Below, in pieces: positions 54,361 through 61,598 of a DNA stretch of 64,000 nt. The stretch comes from Moraxellaceae bacterium (GTDB lineage Bacteria; Pseudomonadota; Gammaproteobacteria; Pseudomonadales; Moraxellaceae), in contig JAUSND010000027.1 of assembly GCA_030646295.1 (NCBI GenBank), positions 62,001-126,000 on the forward strand, read 5' to 3'. Position 1 is the stretch's first letter. Each line of letters starts with the position of its first letter. The position numbers and the translations under genes are program-made. The notes beneath the pieces were generated by a model. It saw nothing but the letters and a program-made list of their open reading frames with translations, had not been told where the DNA came from and ran no database searches.

Positions 54361-55110
54361 ATGAAGGCTCTTGTTGCTGTCAAACGCGTTGTTGATTACA
54401 ACGTGAAAGTTCGCGTCAAGGCGGACAAGACCGGTGTTGAGCTTGCCAACGTCAAGATGGCCATGAACCCGTTCTGCGAAATCGCTGTTGAAGAAGCGGT
54501 GCGTCTCAAGGAAAAGGGTATCGTGACCGAAATCGTGGTTGTGACTGTTGGCCCGACGGCCGCCCAGGAACAGCTGCGTACTGCGATGGCGCTTGGCGCT
54601 GATCGCGGCATCCTCGTTGAAACCGCTGAAGAAGTGCAGCCGCTGGCCATCGCCAAGATCCTCAAGGGTATCTGCGATCAGGAACAGCCCCAGCTGATCA
54701 TTCTCGGCAAGCAGGCCATTGATGGCGACAATAACCAGACTGGCCAGATGCTGGCTGCTCTTGCTGGTTACGCCCAGGGTACCTTTGCTTCTGTGGTTAA
54801 GATTGAAGGTGGCAAGGCCCAGGTTACCCGTGAAATCGACGGTGGCCTGCAGACTGTCGAACTGAGCCTGCCAGCCGTGGTCACCACTGACCTGCGCCTG
54901 AACGAGCCACGTTATGCCTCCCTGCCAAACATCATGAAGGCCAAGAAGAAGCCACTGGATACCAAGTCTCCGGCTGACTATGGCGTGAATGCTGCTCCGA
55001 CCGTGAAGACCCTGAAGGTTGATCCGCCTGCAGACCGCAAGGCCGGTATCAAGGTCAAGACCGTGGAAGAGCTGGTTGACAAGCTGAAGAACGAAGCGAA
55101 GGTGATCTGA
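54361..55110 (+). CDS. etfB: Electron transfer flavoprotein beta subunit
   Basis: With EtfA it accepts electrons from acyl-CoA dehydrogenases and passes them to the quinone pool. [36 protein letters not shown], the AMP-binding [18 protein letters not shown] and [20 protein letters not shown] are diagnostic. ATG 54361 with GAGGATTCC upstream gives 249 residues. It is translated two bases ahead of etfA. Confidence 0.96.
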   Translation: MKALVAVKRVVDYNVKVRVKADKTGVELANVKMAMNPFCEIAVEEAVRLKEKGIVTEIVVVTVGPTAAQEQLRTAMALGADRGILVETAEEVQPLAIAKILKGICDQEQPQLIILGKQAIDGDNNQTGQMLAALAGYAQGTFASVVKIEGGKAQVTREIDGGLQTVELSLPAVVTTDLRLNEPRYASLPNIMKAKKKPLDTKSPADYGVNAAPTVKTLKVDPPADRKAGIKVKTVEELVDKLKNEAKVI

Positions 55111-55112
55111 AC

Positions 55113-56042
55113 ATGAGCATTCTCGTATACGCCGAACACGACAACGTCTCCATCAAGGGCGCCACGCTCAATACCGTTACCGCTGCCAAGGCTATCGGTG
55201 GCGACATCCATGTGCTGGTTGCCGGCCAAGGTTGCCAGGCTGCTGCCGAAGCTGCTGCCAGGATTGATGGCGTGAGCAAGGTGCTGGTTGCCGACAACGC
55301 CGCCTATGGTCATCAGCTGGCTGAAAACATCAGCGCGCTGGTTGCCGAACTCGGCAAGGGCTACAGCCACATCCTGGCACCTGCTACCACCAACGGTAAG
55401 AACTTCCTGCCGCGTGTGGCTGCCCTGCTGGACGTGAACCAGATCTCCGAAATCTCCAAGGTGGTCTCTGCCGACACTTTCGAACGTCCGATCTACGCTG
55501 GCAACGCCATCGCTACCGTGCAGTCCACGGATGCGATCAAGGTGCTGACAGTGCGCCCGACCGGTTTTGACGCTGCTGCTGCCACTGGTGGCTCGGCTGC
55601 TGTCGAGGCGGTGTCTGTGGCTGCCGATGCTGGCAAGTCGACGTTTGTGGGTGAAGAGCTGGCCAAGTCTGACCGTCCGGAACTCGCTGGTGCCAAGATT
55701 GTGGTGTCCGGTGGCCGCGGCATGGGCAACGGCGACAACTTCAGCATCCTGTACAGCCTCGCTGACAAGCTGGGTGCTGCTGTAGGCGCTTCCCGCGCTG
55801 CTGTGGACGCAGGCTTTGTGCCGAACGACATGCAGGTCGGTCAGACCGGCAAGGTCGTTGCACCGCAGCTGTACGTGGCCGTCGGTATCTCCGGTGCCAT
55901 CCAGCATCTGGCAGGCATGAAGGATTCCAAGGTGATCGTGGCCATCAACAAGGATGAAGAAGCGCCAATCTTCTCCGTGGCTGACTACGGCATCGTGGGC
56001 GATCTCTTCGACATCGTGCCGCAGCTGGAAAAGCTGATCTGA
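55113..56042 (+). CDS. etfA: Electron transfer flavoprotein alpha subunit
   Basis: The FAD-binding half of the ETF. The C-terminal domain contains [40 protein letters not shown] and [12 protein letters not shown], all FAD-contact blocks. It is 309 residues, the normal bacterial length. The gene encoding the ETF:quinone oxidoreductase is not adjacent. The acyl-CoA ligase at the left end of the window is one likely upstream supplier. Confidence 0.96.
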   Translation: MSILVYAEHDNVSIKGATLNTVTAAKAIGGDIHVLVAGQGCQAAAEAAARIDGVSKVLVADNAAYGHQLAENISALVAELGKGYSHILAPATTNGKNFLPRVAALLDVNQISEISKVVSADTFERPIYAGNAIATVQSTDAIKVLTVRPTGFDAAAATGGSAAVEAVSVAADAGKSTFVGEELAKSDRPELAGAKIVVSGGRGMGNGDNFSILYSLADKLGAAVGASRAAVDAGFVPNDMQVGQTGKVVAPQLYVAVGISGAIQHLAGMKDSKVIVAINKDEEAPIFSVADYGIVGDLFDIVPQLEKLI

Positions 56043-56063
56043 TTGCCTGAGCAATCCTGATCA

Positions 56064-56097
56064 AGCAAAAAGCCCCGCTCATGCGGGGCTTTTTGCT
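56064..56097 (+). terminator. Strong terminator after etfA
   Basis: AGCAAAAAGCCCCGC (56064-56078), TCAT loop and GCGGGGCTTTTTGCT (56083-56097) form a perfect 15-bp hairpin with an internal T-run. It starts 21 bases after the stop. Confidence 0.95.
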
Positions 56098-56143
56098 TTG
56101 TACCCGTCCCTGCTAAAAAATAGAGTATTTGCTCCAATTTCTC

Positions 56144-56171
56144 TTGGCAGCCGCCCGGAATTCCGTACACT
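56144..56171 (+). promoter_or_regulatory. Promoter of the Tat-protein/GMC pair
   Basis: TTGGCA (56144-56149, five of six), 16 bases, then TACACT (56166-56171). The flank TACACTAGCCT is identical to that of the acpP promoter. Confidence 0.6.
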
Positions 56172-56222
56172 AGCCTGCATCGTGACTGAAAGGTCGAGGA
56201 AACTGGCTGTGGGGATGATCTG

Positions 56223-56831
56223 ATGACGGAATCACGCAAGCAGGTGGCAGGCGAGGTAGCGGCGGCAATTGCACCCCTGTCCCGGCGCCGCTTTCTCAAG
56301 GTGGCACTCTGGACCACCGCAGGGGTAACGGCCCTGGCGGCAGGCGGTTTTGCCATTTTGCGACGTTCACCGCGAGACGGACTCGAGGCTCCTGACAATC
56401 TGTCGCACCTGGACGCATCCCGCTATCAGCTTTTCGTTCGGCTGGCAGAAATACTGCTGCCGGTGACGGGAACGGCACTGCTGCCAGTGGAAAAGGTGCC
56501 GGTTGTGGCCAATGTGGATGCGATTCTCGGTGCCCTGCATCCTGATGTGCGCAAGCAGCTGTTCATGGGGCTGTCCCTCTTTGATAACGCCGCTGTCGCT
56601 GGGCACTGGAAGCGTTTTGTGGATCTTTCTGACGCGGATGCTCTGGCCTATGTCTCTGACTGGCTGAACTCGGATGTCATGCCCAAGCGGGCGATCGGCT
56701 TTGTGGTTACCAAGCTTACCCATACCGGCTACTGGATGGATGGGCGGACTTGGCCGGCAATCGAGTTTGATGGCGCCGTGACGAAAAAATGGGGAATTCC
56801 CTCCCGGGGCAATCAGCCGGCACCGGTCTGA
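56223..56831 (+). CDS. Tat-exported small partner of a GMC oxidoreductase, 202 aa
   Basis: SRRRFLK at residues 20-26 followed by a hydrophobic stretch (about 27-48) is a twin-arginine signal. The mature part is helical and has LFVRLAEILLPVTG, as in gluconate 2-dehydrogenase subunit 3-like proteins. RAIGFVVTKLTHTGYW lies near the end. The next gene encodes a GMC oxidoreductase that lacks its own signal, so this protein probably carries it across the membrane. There is no strong ribosome site at the ATG. The same pair occurs in P. aeruginosa, from memory. The family is moderately secure; the substrate is unknown. Confidence 0.75.
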   Translation: MTESRKQVAGEVAAAIAPLSRRRFLKVALWTTAGVTALAAGGFAILRRSPRDGLEAPDNLSHLDASRYQLFVRLAEILLPVTGTALLPVEKVPVVANVDAILGALHPDVRKQLFMGLSLFDNAAVAGHWKRFVDLSDADALAYVSDWLNSDVMPKRAIGFVVTKLTHTGYWMDGRTWPAIEFDGAVTKKWGIPSRGNQPAPV

Positions 56832-56899
56832 CTCATCACCTGGATTCATGCATGACCATTTGAGCGGTCATGTCCTGTAAAGAATAGCTGGAGCACAAC

Positions 56900-58465
56900 A
56901 TGGCAGAAATGATTGCCACAACGCATGGTCTTGCCGTGACGCAGGCAAAGGATGTTTCGCAGGCCAGTATCGAACTGGTGGCGGATGTCGTGGTGGTGGG
57001 TTCGGGAGCCGGTGGTGCCGTGGCTGCCTATGAGCTGGCACGTGCCGGGAAATCAGTGATCGTTCTGGAGTCCGGGCCCTATGTCCCGTCAGCGGAGTTC
57101 ACGGAGGATTTTGCCAGGGCCATGAACCAGTTGTATCAGGACAAGGGTACACAGGCCAACAGTGATGGCGATTTGCTGGTGCTGCAAGGTCGGTGTGTGG
57201 GTGGCTCTACCGTGGTTAACGGGTGTGTTTCATTCCGTACGCCGGACTACATTCTGGAAGACTGGCAGAAGCAGTATGGCCTCGCCAATCTCACACCAGA
57301 GGCACTGGAGCCTTATTTCAGCAAGGTTGAAGCCAACCTGGGCATTCACTCCAACGAAGAACATGAGATCAACCGGAACTCCAGTGTGATTCGTGAGGGC
57401 TGCAAGAAGCTCGGTATTTCCTGGAAGCCGTTCAAGCGGAATATTCGCGAGTGTGCACTGACAGGACATTGCCTTTCCGGATGTGCCAGTGATCGCAAGC
57501 AGTCAATGCTGGTGACCTATCTGCCCTGGGCGGTATCGCATGGGGCAAGGATTTATTCCGATACGCATGTCACCCGTGTCCTGGCAGAAAATGGTCGGGT
57601 GAGTGGTGTGATGGCAGAGATCATTGATCCGGCTACCGGCCAGAAAAAATCGGAGCTTCGGGTAAAGGCCCGCGTTGTGGTGACTGCGGCGGGGGCTGTT
57701 CAAACGCCATTGTTGTTACAGCGATCGCAGCTGGCAAACTCCTCCGGACAGGTCGGGAAGAATTTTGCCTGTCACCCGTCATTGATGGTGGTTGCCGAAT
57801 ATCCTGATGATGTTCATGCTTGGCGTGGTGCATTGCTCGGTGTCTATGTCGATGAGTGGGCGCATCCCTCGAAGGGTGGATTCATTCTTGAGGCCGGTGG
57901 CGCAGGCCCGGTGGAGTTGTCGGCGGTAACGCAGCCCGGTATTGGCAAGCCATTCATGGATTACATGACCGACCTGAAAAAACTGGCGGGCCTGGTAACG
58001 CTGATTCACGATCATAACGTCGGTGAAATTACGCTGGATAACGAGAACAAGAAGATTAGCTACCAGATTTCCAGTGCTGATTTTCCCGCAATGAAAGCAT
58101 CAATCAAGGCAGCCGCAAGGGTTCATTTTGCGGGTGGTGCAAAAAAGGTTTATGTACCGACGGTGCAGCATCGCGTGATTGAATCGGTTGAGGATATTGA
58201 CGCAGTGGTGGATGCAATCGAGCATGAATTGCAGACGTTCAGAATGGTGTCCTACCATCCTCAGGGCACCTGCCGCATGGGGGCTGATGCGAGCAAGTCC
58301 GTGGTGAATCCCTATGGCGAGACGCATGACGTGAAGGGGCTGTTCATCACGGATGCCAGCCTGTTTCCGACCTCGATCATCGTTAATCCGCAGGTCACCG
58401 TGTACACGCTGTCGAGTTATATTTCGGACCAGATTGTGAAGAATCAGGAAAAGTACTTTGCCTGA
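56900..58465 (+). CDS. GMC family FAD-dependent oxidoreductase, 521 aa
   Basis: An alcohol/sugar/sterol-type oxidoreductase. The FAD-binding VVGSGAGGAVAAYELARAG is at about 32-50, followed by LESGPYVPS. The substrate domain is helical and sheet-rich, and the active site is at the end: SYHPQGTCRMG, then SLFPTSIIVNPQVT, giving the GMC His and Asn. GRCVGGSTVVNGCVSFRTPD is the second GMC signature. No signal peptide is seen, so export would depend on the Tat-signal partner 68 bases upstream. Cytochrome partners are not in the window. Confidence 0.92.
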   Translation: MAEMIATTHGLAVTQAKDVSQASIELVADVVVVGSGAGGAVAAYELARAGKSVIVLESGPYVPSAEFTEDFARAMNQLYQDKGTQANSDGDLLVLQGRCVGGSTVVNGCVSFRTPDYILEDWQKQYGLANLTPEALEPYFSKVEANLGIHSNEEHEINRNSSVIREGCKKLGISWKPFKRNIRECALTGHCLSGCASDRKQSMLVTYLPWAVSHGARIYSDTHVTRVLAENGRVSGVMAEIIDPATGQKKSELRVKARVVVTAAGAVQTPLLLQRSQLANSSGQVGKNFACHPSLMVVAEYPDDVHAWRGALLGVYVDEWAHPSKGGFILEAGGAGPVELSAVTQPGIGKPFMDYMTDLKKLAGLVTLIHDHNVGEITLDNENKKISYQISSADFPAMKASIKAAARVHFAGGAKKVYVPTVQHRVIESVEDIDAVVDAIEHELQTFRMVSYHPQGTCRMGADASKSVVNPYGETHDVKGLFITDASLFPTSIIVNPQVTVYTLSSYISDQIVKNQEKYFA

Positions 58466-58483
58466 CTCCGCTTTGGGAACAAT

Positions 58484-58511
58484 AAAAAACCGGCATTTTT
58501 GCCGGTTTTTT
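58484..58511. terminator. Bidirectional terminator between GMC and lexA
   Basis: AAAAAACCGGC (58484-58494) and GCCGGTTTTTT (58501-58511) form an 11-bp stem with A/T runs on both sides. It serves the two convergent genes. Confidence 0.92.
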
Positions 58512-58530
58512 ATTGGAAAAACAGAGCGTA

Positions 58531-59136
58531 TCAGTAGCCGAAGGAGTCGCGGATAAGACCGACAAACACGCCTTCGATCACCAGGTCTTCTGGTGCAATC
58601 AGCATGGGCTGGTAGCTTGGATTGGCCGGCACCAGTTTCATGTGCGAGCCTTCGGAGTCGAGGTACTTCACTGTCACTTCATTGTCCATGCGTGCCACAA
58701 CAATCTGGCCCTTGCGCGCAATATTCGTTTTGTAGACCGCGATGAGATCGCCTTCAAGGATGCCGGCATCCTTCATGGAGTCGCCCTTTACCCGCAGCAG
58801 GTAGGTGGGGCGCTTGGCGAACAGACCCTTGGGTACGGGCAGGGCTTCGTCGTGATTCTCGATGGCTTCGATGGGCAGGCCGGCAGCGACCGAACCGATC
58901 ACCGGGATCAGGTCGGGGTCCTGCTCATCCAGTAACTGGATACCGCGTGACAGTTCCGGGTGCAGTTTGATGTGACCTTTCTGCTCCAGGGCGCGCAGGT
59001 GATCGGCGGCGGCATTCTTGGACTTGAAGCCAAACCGCAGTGCCACTTCGGCACGGGTTGGTGCCATGCCGGTGTGCTCGATATTTTCACGAATAAAGTC
59101 GAGAATTTCTGCCTGGCGGGTGGTCAAACCTTCCAT
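58531..59136 (-). CDS. lexA: LexA repressor
   Basis: The SOS repressor. The winged-helix DNA-binding part is at 1-70, with TRAEVALRFGFKSKNAAADHL. The self-cleavage Ala85-Gly86 lies in SVAAGLP. The protease dyad is Ser120 in KGDSMKDAG and Lys157 in TVKYL. ATG 59136 with GAGGAGCAAGG upstream gives 201 residues; the frame continues to an ATG at 59181 without support. An SOS box lies 55 bases upstream, so autoregulation is expected. Confidence 0.96.
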   Translation of the reverse strand: MEGLTTRQAEILDFIRENIEHTGMAPTRAEVALRFGFKSKNAAADHLRALEQKGHIKLHPELSRGIQLLDEQDPDLIPVIGSVAAGLPIEAIENHDEALPVPKGLFAKRPTYLLRVKGDSMKDAGILEGDLIAVYKTNIARKGQIVVARMDNEVTVKYLDSEGSHMKLVPANPSYQPMLIAPEDLVIEGVFVGLIRDSFGY

Positions 59137-59191
59137 TGCCTTGCTCCTCATGCCGGGGATACCGGAGTAATGATCAGACACTAGCAGGATA

Positions 59192-59207
59192 CTGTTCTTT
59201 TGAACAG
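59192..59207. promoter_or_regulatory. LexA (SOS) box
   Basis: CTGTTCTTTTGAACAG is almost a perfect 16-base palindrome with the gamma-proteobacterial CTG-N10-CAG form. It lies 56 bases from the lexA start and 82 bases from the divergent MOSC gene, so it may control both. The core departs from the E. coli TATATATATA preference. Confidence 0.8.
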
Positions 59208-59288
59208 CCCTGTCTTTTTCGGCAGTATGGTATTGCTGTGGGGGCTGACGAGTGGCGCTAGAATGGTGTTTTTCACGGGAAGACAGGT

Positions 59289-60092
59289 ATGCACATCGGG
59301 GCGCTGGCCATTTATCCGCTCAAGTCGGGGCGGCAGGTTCCGTTGGGGCGTATGTTGCTTGACCGCTTTGGTCCTGCCGGGGACAGGCGCTGGATGCTGG
59401 TGGATGCCAGTGGTCGTTTTGTCACCCAGCGTACGCATCCCCGCCTGTGCCTGATTTCGGCCACCATTGTGGATGGCGGGCTTCTTCTGCAGGCGCCAGG
59501 GCGGTCGGACGTGCAGGTAATGCCGGTGGCGCAGCCAGACCAGATTCAGGTGACGGTCTGGGAGGATGAGGTTGCGGCGCTGGCCGTCAGTCCGGTGGCT
59601 GATGCCTGGTGTTCCGTTTTTCTGGATATGCCGGTGCGACTGGTGTGGATGCCGGAGAGCACGCACCGTACGGTCAGTCCTGCTCATGCCGGAGCGGGGC
59701 ACTCGACCGGGTTTTCAGACGGGTTTCCGGTTCTTCTGGTTACGCAGTCATCCCTTGATCATCTCAATGCCAGGTTACCGTCTCCAGTGGACTGGCGGCG
59801 GTTCCGGCCAAATATCGTGATTGCCGGGGATGTTCCGCCGCATGCCGAGGATGGCTGGAAAAAGCTGCAGGTGGGTGAGGTTGAGCTGACGGTGGTCAAG
59901 CCCTGTTCCCGCTGTGTCATTCCGTCCATTGATCCTGATACGGCTGACAAGAACAGTCAGATTCTGACGACCCTGCGGGCCTATCGTGCCGGGCCGGATG
60001 GAAAAACATATTTCGGACAGAATGTGATTGTCACCAGGCGGCCTGATCGTGCCTGTCTGAGTCTTGGTGACCCGGTGCGGATTCTTGCGTAG
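59289..60092 (+). CDS. MOSC domain-containing protein, 267 aa
   Basis: An N-terminal MOSC-type beta-barrel (IGALAIYPLKSGR, near residues 3-15) and a MOSC domain with RFRPNIVIAG and KPCSRCVIPSIDPDT. The single reactive Cys is in that last block. MOSC proteins bind a molybdenum-sulfur group or act on N-hydroxylated compounds. The C-terminal ferredoxin of E. coli YcbX is missing. GGAAGACAGG precedes the ATG. It is divergent from lexA. Confidence 0.88.
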   Translation: MHIGALAIYPLKSGRQVPLGRMLLDRFGPAGDRRWMLVDASGRFVTQRTHPRLCLISATIVDGGLLLQAPGRSDVQVMPVAQPDQIQVTVWEDEVAALAVSPVADAWCSVFLDMPVRLVWMPESTHRTVSPAHAGAGHSTGFSDGFPVLLVTQSSLDHLNARLPSPVDWRRFRPNIVIAGDVPPHAEDGWKKLQVGEVELTVVKPCSRCVIPSIDPDTADKNSQILTTLRAYRAGPDGKTYFGQNVIVTRRPDRACLSLGDPVRILA

Positions 60093-60314
60093 AGGTCGTT
60101 TCTTGCGTGTTTGGCCGGAGTTCCGGTGAAATGTGTGACGGGTGCGTCATTCCGGAAATGCCAAGTGGTTCCGCTGGAGCTACTGGCTTGAGTCTTGCAA
60201 TTGCTTTAACTTAGACGCCGGCCCGGCTTCAGCTTCATGAGCACATGCTCATGCGGACAGCCTGTGTTTTAGCCATGGATAGACCGTGACCGCGGAGCGG
60301 TCAGAGCATTGATC
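60093..60314. other. Gap before the two conserved genes
   Basis: TTGAGT near 60190 with a TTAGAC 17 bases on is a weak promoter candidate for the next gene. No terminator or gene was seen. Confidence 0.35.
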
Positions 60315-61025
60315 ATGACAACAAGCATTCAATATTACTTTACCTTTGATGACGGTCTTGAACTCAAGTTCAACGTTGACCTTGACCGTGTGTTTGACCC
60401 GAAACGGATTCCAGCCGATGCCCCCGAGTGGACGCAACTGGGTAACAACCAGTGCAGCAACTGTCCCCTGAGCAAGGCTGAGTACAGTCATTGCCCGGCT
60501 GCCATTGATCTGGACAAGATGGCACGGGACTTCCAGAAACTGCCGGCACATACCAAGGCCAATGTGCGTGTGGTCACGCCCGAGCGCGAGTATGTGAAGC
60601 GGGTGGGTTTGGAGGAGGGTGTGCGTGCCCTCATGGGGCTCATCATGGCAACGAGCTCCTGCCCGATCTTCGGCGAACTCAAGCCGAATGCACGCAATCA
60701 TCTGCCATTTGCCAGTCGTGAAGAGTTCATCCTGCGGTCTGCCTCGATGTACCTGATGCGCCAGTATTTCGTGATGCGCGAGGGCGGGATGCCGGACTGG
60801 GAACTCAAGGGACTGGTCCGGACCAACGAGCAACTGCAGCTGGTCAACCATGCCTTCTGGCAGCGGACCGTGGGTGCCTTCCAGAACGACTCGAACTCCA
60901 AGGCCCTGCTCAGCTTCTTCACCATGTCGTCCAGCGTCTCGGCTTCCCTCGATGCGCAGCTGGGCAAGATCAAGCCATTGTTCTTCCCTAACGGCAGTAC
61001 ACAAGAGGAAGCTGCCACCTCGTGA
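60315..61025 (+). CDS. Conserved protein of unknown function (DUF6901-like), 236 aa
   Basis: A soluble protein beginning MTTSIQYYFTFDDGLELKF. A Cys cluster, QCSNCPLSKAEYSHC (about 46-60), could bind metal. The second half is helical. The similarity to DUF6901 is from memory and moderate. ATG 60315 is chosen; a TTG two codons earlier is open but unlikely. The stop overlaps the next gene as GTGA. Pseudomonads keep a pair of small genes of unknown function between lexA and topA, and these may be counterparts. Confidence 0.6.
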   Translation: MTTSIQYYFTFDDGLELKFNVDLDRVFDPKRIPADAPEWTQLGNNQCSNCPLSKAEYSHCPAAIDLDKMARDFQKLPAHTKANVRVVTPEREYVKRVGLEEGVRALMGLIMATSSCPIFGELKPNARNHLPFASREEFILRSASMYLMRQYFVMREGGMPDWELKGLVRTNEQLQLVNHAFWQRTVGAFQNDSNSKALLSFFTMSSSVSASLDAQLGKIKPLFFPNGSTQEEAATS

Positions 61026-61477
61026 CAGCCTTCCTGATTGCGCTGCTGGTGGTGGTGGCGTTTGTCTGGGGGCAGATGCTGGTGCTGCGTCCCAGCCAAC
61101 GCGACCAGCGCCTGATGCTGCTCCGTGCCGAGGCCCGCAAGCTGGGCCTGCATGCCCGTTTGTTGCCGCCGCCTGACTGGTATCGGGGAGAGAAGCCACC
61201 GGGTGGTCTGCTGGCGTGCTATTCCCTGTTGACGGGGGATGAGGACAAGGGGCTGCCCTATTTTCGTGTGGACCGCCTGAGTGATGGCGACTGGATGATC
61301 CGTGCCGGTGATCCGGCCACCCTCAAGGCGCTTGCCCTGCCTGCCCAGGCGGAGCACTGGGTTTCGGTGGAGGCCAGGGCCAACACCCTGAGTGTCTGGT
61401 GGCTGGAGCGCGGAGAGCCTGCGGATCTGCCAATCCTGCGTGAAACGCTCCTGAAACTGCAGAAAATCCTCTCCTGA
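61022..61477 (+). CDS. Conserved membrane-anchored protein of unknown function, 151 aa
   Basis: One N-terminal helix (about residues 3-22) is followed by a soluble domain with LRAEARKLGLHARLLPPPDWYRGEKP and YFRVDRLSDGDWMIRAGDP. The GTG start overlaps the previous gene by four bases. Similar proteins lie just upstream of topA in pseudomonads. Function unknown; a role with the preceding protein is likely because of the overlap. Confidence 0.65.
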   Translation: MTAFLIALLVVVAFVWGQMLVLRPSQRDQRLMLLRAEARKLGLHARLLPPPDWYRGEKPPGGLLACYSLLTGDEDKGLPYFRVDRLSDGDWMIRAGDPATLKALALPAQAEHWVSVEARANTLSVWWLERGEPADLPILRETLLKLQKILS

Positions 61478-61513
61478 TCCTGCTCTAATTTCTGGTCAGC
61501 TGGCGAGCTTCGC

Positions 61514-61542
61514 TTGACCGGGATGCAATCCCCTCTTATATA
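61514..61542 (+). promoter_or_regulatory. Promoter of topA with a dyad in the spacer
   Basis: TTGACC (61514-61519, five of six), 17 bases, then TATATA (61537-61542). The spacer begins with the perfect dyad GGGAT-GCA-ATCCC (61520-61532). topA promoters respond to supercoiling; a spacer dyad could add a regulator or a cruciform. The leader to the ATG is about 50 bases. Confidence 0.6.
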
Positions 61543-61598
61543 TGCCGCTCTCCGGTATTGCTGCCGGCCCCTAACATTCCCTACGGATAGCCGATTTC

